The notes below the pieces were generated by a model. That model did no database searches and had not been told where the DNA came from. It was given only the letters and a program-made list of their open reading frames with translations. From Telopea speciosissima (taxonomy: Eukaryota; Streptophyta; Magnoliopsida; Proteales; Proteaceae): a stretch of 64,000 bases of DNA. The stretch lies in contig NC_057916.1 in assembly GCF_018873765.1 (NCBI RefSeq), forward strand, positions 32,463,501 through 32,527,500. Reading direction: 5' to 3'. Made by a program: the position numbers and the translations under genes. Positions 57,934-64,000 of the stretch are shown piece after piece (the stretch's first letter is position 1; every line of letters starts with the position of its first letter).

Positions 57934-58730
57934 TTTTTTTTTTTTGTGTGGAGAATAGGAGAGAATTATATTAATAAGAGAATGAAAAAATGAATTTACA
58001 TTCTAAAAAACCTCTTCCCATTTGCACCGTTCCTTATAAGATTGGAAAGAGTCATTGGGAGACTGTCTATACACAAGTGGATCTCTTAGCTAGACTGTAA
58101 GAATTCGACCAAGAAATCTGCACAACTATTAGTCTCTCACATGATACATGAAGATATAACTCCGAAAGCAATCCCTCAACTCAAGAATATTGTCCTTCAA
58201 TCCAATAGAATGCCATGGAATTTGAAAACGCCCAAATATCATTTGAACCAACACCAAGGAATTTGATCTCATTTGCACCTAAGAGAGGTTCAGTGATCTT
58301 GCCTCCAGAAGACCTTTCTTGATTGCCAGGAGCTTGACGCACACAATATTATCATCCAAAGTAGCACCTGTCAAAGCGAAAATTGCACGCGCAGAAGAAT
58401 CACGCCTAATGGCACCATTCCACCGAGGTTGTCTCAAATGGAGCCACCACAATTGATTACAACCCAGCCCAAAGGATGAAATGACCAATTATATAGCGTT
58501 GGATTGCGATAATGGTAAGAAACCTAGATTTTCCAAAGATCAAAGAAGTTATTGTTACTGCTGATGTCAGGAACATGGATATGTTTATCAGAGTAACGCA
58601 CCCTGAGTGTCGTCAAGAATCTGATGAAGACTACTGATATGTTCCTACTACAAATAGGGCTACAATTAAGGTGCTGACAGTAAGGAAAAAAGAATCTTAA
58701 AAGGTATTTTAGAAGATACAAAAACCTAGA
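57934..58730 (-). mobile_element. 5'-truncated LINE with RNase H remnant and poly(A) tail
   Basis: A T-run at 57934-57945 is the poly(A) tail of a minus-strand element. The frame at 58488-58279 reads RRDSSARAIFALTGATLDDN followed by KLLAIKKGLLEARSLNLS, the middle of the RNase H domain of plant L1-type elements; shifted frames continue it towards 58090. The 5' border is unclear and no target duplication was found. Confidence 0.6.
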
Positions 58731-59038
58731 AGGGTATTTATGAACCCCAAGGAAAAGTGAATTATTTCATTTTCTTGGCTACTAACATTGTAGTAGGAAC
58801 TAGGAACATTCATGGTTCACACAAAATTTTTTCCCACCCTATGGATGGTTTTAAAAAATACTTAAATCTAGAAAGGTATTTACGCAATGAGAATTTTTTT
58901 TTTGTTTTTTTGGGGTAGGTGAGCTGCGGGGTTAGGAATGGGAATGTAGGATTATGCAATTTATCTTCCACAAGGGAAACGTTATTTGCCCGAGCGACCC
59001 TGTATCATTATCTATCAACTTTTTTTTTTTTGGGTAAT

Positions 59039-60312
59039 GGGCAATTTTAGAGTCAATTACTATTACTATCTTATACTTAGCCTATATTTACTAAAACTAT
59101 CCTGTCGGAAACTTCTTTTCTAATACTATCCTGCTTTTAAACTTTTAAATCTCCTTCTACCCTTATGTTTTTAAATACTCAGATTGTCCTTCATTTTCAC
59201 CTAATAACCTGCTAATCTATTTAACCTACAATTCATCTTCTGCTTTTTACTTCTTTTTTTTCATTAAAATAGTAAAAAATGAAAGCACCCACCCACTTCT
59301 TCTCTCTCCCATTTTTTACTCAATTTTTTTTTGTTATTTCTTCAATTTTTTATTCAACATTTCATTCTCATTGTTTTTCTTTGAACAGATCATGGTTCTA
59401 AGTACTGGTATCATATCCCCCATATCGGGCAATACGTACCACTTTTGCTTGTCACCGATTCCAATACCGTATTGATAGCATGATACAAACAAGGGGTAAA
59501 ATGGTCAGAAAACTCATTTCTTAAGGAGATTCAGGGGTAATTTTGCCCGATACAGCCAATCCAAGTCGATATCGTATCGGTATAGTATCGATTTTGTATG
59601 TTACCGATTCTCTTTCCGATACCGTGTACTAAAACCATGGAATAGATCGACACTCTTCAAAAATATTAAAAAGTAAATTAAATAGAAATAGGAAGAGAGA
59701 GAAGTGGGGTGCTTTGAAGAGAGTCGACGCACGGTATTGGAACGGGTATCGGTAACCTACAAAACCGATACAGTATCGGCCTGGATCGACTATATCGGGC
59801 AAAATTACCCCTAAATCTCCTTTAAAAATGAGTTTTCTGACCATTTTACCCCTTGTCCATACTGTGCTACCGATTCGATATTGATGACTAGCAAAACAAG
59901 TATGTATCGCCCGATACGATACCGATACTTAGAATCATGATCTGTTCGAACTTCGAAGAAGAACGAAGAGAATGAAATGTTGAATAAAAAATTAATTAAA
60001 TAAAAAAATTGAAAAACTAACAAAAAAAAAAAAACAAATAAAATAAAAAATGGGAGAGAGAAGAAGTGGGTGGGTGCTTTCATTTTAATATTTTAATTAC
60101 AAAAAAAAAAGTAAAAAGTAGAAGATGAATGGGAGGTTAAATAGATTAATAGGTCAATAGATGAAAAGGAAAGAAAATTTGGGTATTTAAGAACATGAGG
60201 ATAGAAGGAGATGTAAAAGTTTAAAAACAAGATAGTATTAGAAAAGAAGCTTAAGATAGGGTAGTTTTAATAAATATAGTTTAAGGGTAGGGTAGTGATA
60301 GTAATTGCCCCC
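59039..60312. mobile_element. Foldback element, 1.27-kb near-complete palindrome
   Basis: The left half (GGGCAATTTTAGAGTCAATT, AAAGCACCCACCCACTTC, GAACAGATCATG, then ATCGGGCAATAC) is repeated inverted in the right half, ending GATAGTAATTGCCC. The two arms of roughly 600 bp meet at about 59670. The inner parts of the arms contain GATACCGAT-type repeats and match each other as well, so this is a long foldback or a MULE with extreme inverted repeats. No target duplication was recognised. It ends about 30 bases before the Kunitz promoter homology of gene 6 begins. Confidence 0.75.
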
Positions 60313-60344
60313 ATATTTTATTGAGAGGGGGCTATCTAACAACT

Positions 60345-60651
60345 CGGTTTAACAGCATAGTGGTTTTCGTTCCGACATTGAATTGAATCTTCCCAAATCC
60401 CAATCACTTCGGTCAAAAACGCATTGATCAGGCAAACTTCAACAAGTGTCCCCAAGATCCATTCAAATGGGAGAAAACATATCCAACCCGTTATGCTCAG
60501 CGCCCTATAAATTGGCCAGATCATAACCTTCCTCTTCATCTCAATTCTCAGTTAATACATTCTCGCATTCCATCAACACAGTTTGTTTGTTTTCTAAGCA
60601 GCACCATTTTCTCTCCCTGGACAACCTATCTAATAAGATCGATCATCCATC
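60345..60651 (+). promoter_or_regulatory. Promoter and 5' UTR of Kunitz gene 6
   Basis: Homology to the other promoters begins abruptly at AACAGCATAGTGG and includes TATAAAT at 60506-60512. The more distal upstream block found before genes 2-5 is missing and is replaced by the foldback element. Confidence 0.78.
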
Positions 60652-61410
60652 ATGTGGAACAGAGCTCTCCTCTTGGTGGGGTTGTCGATTTTGGCCTTTG
60701 TTCAGACTATAGATGGCTTCTCTCATCATCACCACCACCACCAGCTTGACCATCAATCCGCAGTGCAAGATACCGACGGCAATGAGCTCCAAGCAGGGAT
60801 GCCGTACTACATTGTTTCCGCTATCAGGGGAGGCGGCGGAGGGGGTGTCTCGGTAGGCAGAAGAGAGAGCTCCACCAGTCAAAGCCACACGGCCCACACC
60901 CCAACGGTGAAGCAAAGCACCTACGACAGGAACATGGGTACCCCAGTGATGTTCTCTCCAGCATCCTCAGAACACTCAGAATTGGAATTGCCGTCTTCTG
61001 CAGAAGAAGAAGAGGGAACGATGATAATTCGGGAATCGATGGACATGAACATTTGCTTCTCTGGAATGGACAATAGGGTGTGGCAGGTGGAAGAGAGGAG
61101 GGAGCAATCCGGAGGATGGTGGTGGTCGTCGTCAAAGAATTCGAGTTTGAGGTATGTGACGGTGAAGGGGAAGCCAGGGCACCCAGGGGAGTCGACAATG
61201 AGGAACTGGTTCAGAATCGAGAGGATAAGCGAGGGTAACCCTGTATATAGGATCGTCTACTGCCCCAACGTCTGCGATTCATGCCATGTGGTGTGCGGGA
61301 AGGTTGGGATCACCAAGCAGAACGGCGAGCGATGGTTATCGGTTTTAGAACACAGAGAGTACCCTTTCGTCTTCATCAGAGCCAGGCACTCTCACGACAA
61401 GGATGAATAA
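60652..61410 (+). CDS. Kunitz (STI-family) beta-trefoil protein, array gene 6
   Basis: 252 aa, intact and intronless, with the most divergent ends of the family: FVQTIDGFS in the signal peptide, VQDTDGNELQAGMPYYI in the signature (Q for H), KQSTYDRN, and the tail VCGKVGITKQNGERWLSVLE...YPFVFIRARHSHDKDE. In contrast, the middle (about residues 110-208) is identical in DNA to gene 1. The CDSC variant in the Cys cluster is shared with gene 3. Six His follow the signal peptide. The family-wide features hold: no first disulfide, acidic loop, complete C-terminal cluster. The promoter is short but complete to the TATA box. Confidence 0.92.
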   Translation: MWNRALLLVGLSILAFVQTIDGFSHHHHHHQLDHQSAVQDTDGNELQAGMPYYIVSAIRGGGGGGVSVGRRESSTSQSHTAHTPTVKQSTYDRNMGTPVMFSPASSEHSELELPSSAEEEEGTMIIRESMDMNICFSGMDNRVWQVEERREQSGGWWWSSSKNSSLRYVTVKGKPGHPGESTMRNWFRIERISEGNPVYRIVYCPNVCDSCHVVCGKVGITKQNGERWLSVLEHREYPFVFIRARHSHDKDE

Positions 61411-61735
61411 AGAAAGACAAAAAAAAAACAGAGAAAAGAAGAAGAGAAGAAAGAGCCTCTGACGGTCGGTAACCGGAAATACTAACAGAAGGAACGAGTA
61501 AAGCCAGCCAATTAGCCAAATAACCATCCTCATAAGCTCTGCTTCCCTCTGCTAATAAAGATTTTTCTTCTAGTCCTCAAACCACAACATTTAAAAAAAA
61601 AAAAAAAGTTTCTGCCCGAAGCGTCAAAGCGTGGTGTCGATAAAAAAAAAAAGAAATTCTTTTATAAGAAATAAGTTGTTTTGATGGTGACTCATTAGTT
61701 ATAATCCTCTGATCATTCAATATCAATCAATTTTG

Positions 61736-61775
<40 letters not shown>

Positions 61776-62240
61776 TGCATCTCTAGTGGAAGAAAATGGT
61801 TGGATCACCTCGCACTCACATACGGTCGAGTTAGGATCGGATTAAGTTATAATAGAACCGATGGAACACGTTAAATTAAGTCATTTAATCTATTTTTTTT
61901 AATGAAAGTGTAATCACACAAACCACACACCAATACCAAAAAGGTAAAAAGTCATTTAATCTATTTAATACTAGGCTTATCTAATTTAACAATCACACAC
62001 TAGATCGAGCCCTATCAGACACATAACAAGTGCACACCACACTTATTTATTATGATCAAGTACACCACACTTATTTATTATGATCAAGTGATGACACTCC
62101 ATCCGCTTCCATAGGTGTCATCATTTAACCTTACATGCACGTGCACATTCAAGAGCCGATTCGGCCTCATATTGAGTACCCGGCATCCCCCTTTTTTTTT
62201 TTTTTTGAAAACCTTAGGGGTGTCAATTCCTGGTCCTACC
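61411..62240 (+). other. 3' flank of Kunitz gene 6
   Basis: Probable 3' UTR resembling those of the other copies, then a (TC)n tract at about 61739-61772 at the same relative place as after genes 1 and 2. Homology then ends. A hAT-type TAGGGGTGTCAATTCC end occurs at 62215. No gene is seen. Confidence 0.6.
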
Positions 62241-64000
62241 TGTAGATGCTGAATTTTGGCACCTTAGAAGTGTGATTCGACGATGATGATTAAAGCTCGA
62301 CTAGCTTGCGTGGTGACCAAATGGTAGAAAATTACCAATTTACCCTTACCCCACTTTTTGTAACAAAACTGTCCCAAGTAGAGCCCAAATCTCTAGGATA
62401 GCCTTGTTTAACCATTTTAAGCCCACGTGTGAAATTTCACTCCAATCTGACGCCTTTTGTCAAAATGACTGTCTTACCCTTGGCCTGGTTCTCGGTATCT
62501 GGACTACCCGATTTGGCCCAAAACACTTTGGATGACCTTATTTGGTCATATTAAGCTTTCACAAAAAGTTTCGGCCAAATCGGATAACTTTTATGAAAAT
62601 GACCATTTTGCCCCTGGCATGGTTCTTGGTACCCAAGCCACCCGATGTGACCTGAAACCATTTGGATAACTTTATTTGGTCATATTGTGCTTACACATAA
62701 AATTTCATGTAATTCCGGTATCATTTGGACTTTGATCAGTGTGAAACACCATTTATGTGCTTTCCTCGATATCCGTGCCATTTTTAGACAAAATCAGGTC
62801 ATATCTGCCACACGAATGGAAAGTACTTATTAAGACCTTCACGGCAATATGTGGCGCATCAAAATCGGTCACACGGATTGGAAGATATCAATATTTGAAT
62901 GTGGGCCTTTAAAATGGAATCTTTAAGAAAGAGAGAAAAATAAAAACAAAATTGACCTATCCGAGTCAGACCGGATTGACCCGACCGGATCAACCAGGCC
63001 TGACCCGACCCAGCTGGACTGTCGGCAGGGGACAAGCCCCCACCATTTAGGCTGAGCCACACATGGCCCCATGCCCACTTGGTTGAGCCACACAAGGCCC
63101 ATCACCCATGCCCACCTGCCCAGCAGGCCTAGGCACACGCAAGCCCAGGCTGCACAGCAAGCCTAGGCACACGCAAGCCCAGGCTGCGCAGCAAACCTGG
63201 CCACACGCAAGCCAGCCCATCACTCCTTATCCTAGCCATTAATGCACCAAGGGTCTTTGAGACCTTTCCTCGAACAGTTTTTTCCCTATAAATAATAGGC
63301 CATTTGGAGGGTTTAGGGACCGAGAAAATTCATGAAAATTATCATTGTGAAGTTCGTTCTCCCCTCTGTCCATCCATTTCAGAGACATCTCCATATCATG
63401 CTTCCATAGACATATAAAATTCCTCAAATACCCCTTGTTCACCACTCTTGCCATTCGGGGCAAACACACTTGGAGTGGCTTTCAATGCCTTCCGGCGATA
63501 ATTCCGGCCATCCAAGGATATTTAGACTGAGCCCAGACACTTCCACGCTTCAAGGGTAGGTTTTAAATATCTTTATTTAGTTTTTATGTATTTCTTTTGA
63601 TTTTCTTTAGTTAAAAGAGGCTGCTTTCAGTTAAAAAATCTTCAAAAATAACACAAAAGTGGTAAATTTCTGAAAAGTTTAGGGAAGATGTTCCCCACTG
63701 TGCTTGATGTCCATTAATTTTCTCAAGCTCCAAATCACGGTTTTTGTGATATTTTAGCCCCTGTGAAGGATTTCGGATTATGTAAAATCTGAACCTGTGG
63801 GTGGGGATTTGGACAAAATCATTATGACCATATTAAATATCATGTTTTGATTAGTGGGTGTGGGCTCTGGTTTGATCCAATTCGGATCTGTGATGGGGAT
63901 TTTTTATTTTTCTTTGTTTTCCCTTCTTTTTAGCATTTCAGAAAATATTAAAAATAGTATAAATATATAAAAATTCATAAAAAAATTTTGGGATACATAT
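62241..64000 (+). mobile_element. Probable LTR retrotransposon end, running out of the window
   Basis: Candidate start TGTAGATGCTGAATTTTGGC at 62241. It contains spaced repeats of a TTTGGATNACCTTATTTGGTC-type segment (about 62525 and 62670), a TATAAATAAT box at about 63285, and a long leader-like stretch with a possible splice donor GGGTAGG at about 63554. No protein domain is seen before the edge. The second LTR and the target duplication would lie outside, so family and integrity cannot be judged. Confidence 0.4.

Larger units (their letters stand above)
55477..59038. other. Region between Kunitz gene 5 and the foldback element, not tandem-unit DNA
   Basis: Homology to the other 3' flanks ends at about 55700. 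The rest is unrelated to the tandem spacers: a hAT-type MITE-like segment starting TAGGGGTGTCAATC at 55847 with GGGC-rich internal repeats, an open region at 56160-57050 with no recognised family, a MITE at 57194-57368, and a 5'-truncated LINE at about 57934-58730. No host gene is called. Confidence 0.5.

Noticed and set aside
1-64000. CRISPR arrays, bacterial operons or organelle DNA
   Set aside because: No spaced short direct repeats with unique spacers, no ribosome-binding-site operons and no plastid or mitochondrial genes; all recognised content is plant nuclear.

Overview
This window is nuclear DNA of a flowering plant, probably a woody dicot; I cannot name the species. It is AT-rich and repeat-dense, with small intronless genes, plant-type Copia elements, an L1 LINE with a C-terminal RNase H, and Mutator elements that have picked up plant gene fragments. 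The left edge holds the 5' end of a plastid glutathione reductase gene on the minus strand.

The backbone is a head-to-tail array of six intact, intronless genes on the plus strand. They encode secreted Kunitz (soybean trypsin inhibitor, STI) family beta-trefoil proteins of 252-259 aa, at 9668, 17620, 31641, 41146, 54712 and 60652. Each has the same proximal promoter block with a TATAAAT box. The proteins are atypical for the family: a His tract (5-9 residues where uninterrupted) follows the signal peptide, the first disulfide appears to be lost, and the usual reactive loop is replaced by an acidic stretch without Lys or Arg. The C-terminal Cys-rich signature is kept. The first five genes sit in diverged tandem units whose core is roughly 4.5-6 kb once later insertions are subtracted. 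The sixth keeps only the gene and proximal promoter and is preceded by unrelated DNA.

Each unit trapped its own insertions, and sister units often show the empty site. From left to right: a Copia element (3074-9638) inside the 5' UTR of gene 1; a solo LTR (11225-11849); a Pack-MULE (11967-13763) carrying fasciclin-like AGP and NHL/LEA2 fragments; several hairpin MITEs; a large solo LTR (20307-22995); a short degraded Copia (23054-25533); a PIF/Harbinger-like element (26743-30000) with a tRNA-like sequence; a long-TIR MULE (36112-37637) with a MITE inside; a segment with unknown gene fragments (about 38921-40702); an L1 LINE (42631-48610); a MULE with a formin FH2 fragment (48933-52110); a 1.3-kb foldback element (about 59039-60312); and the start of a probable LTR element at the right edge.

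The most interesting observations are the atypical Kunitz family, a sharply bounded tract of about 300 bp that is identical between genes 1 and 6 (gene conversion), the separation of gene 1 from its promoter, the two gene-capturing MULEs, and a set of hairpin MITEs that share one palindromic core but have different arms. All comparisons were made by eye.
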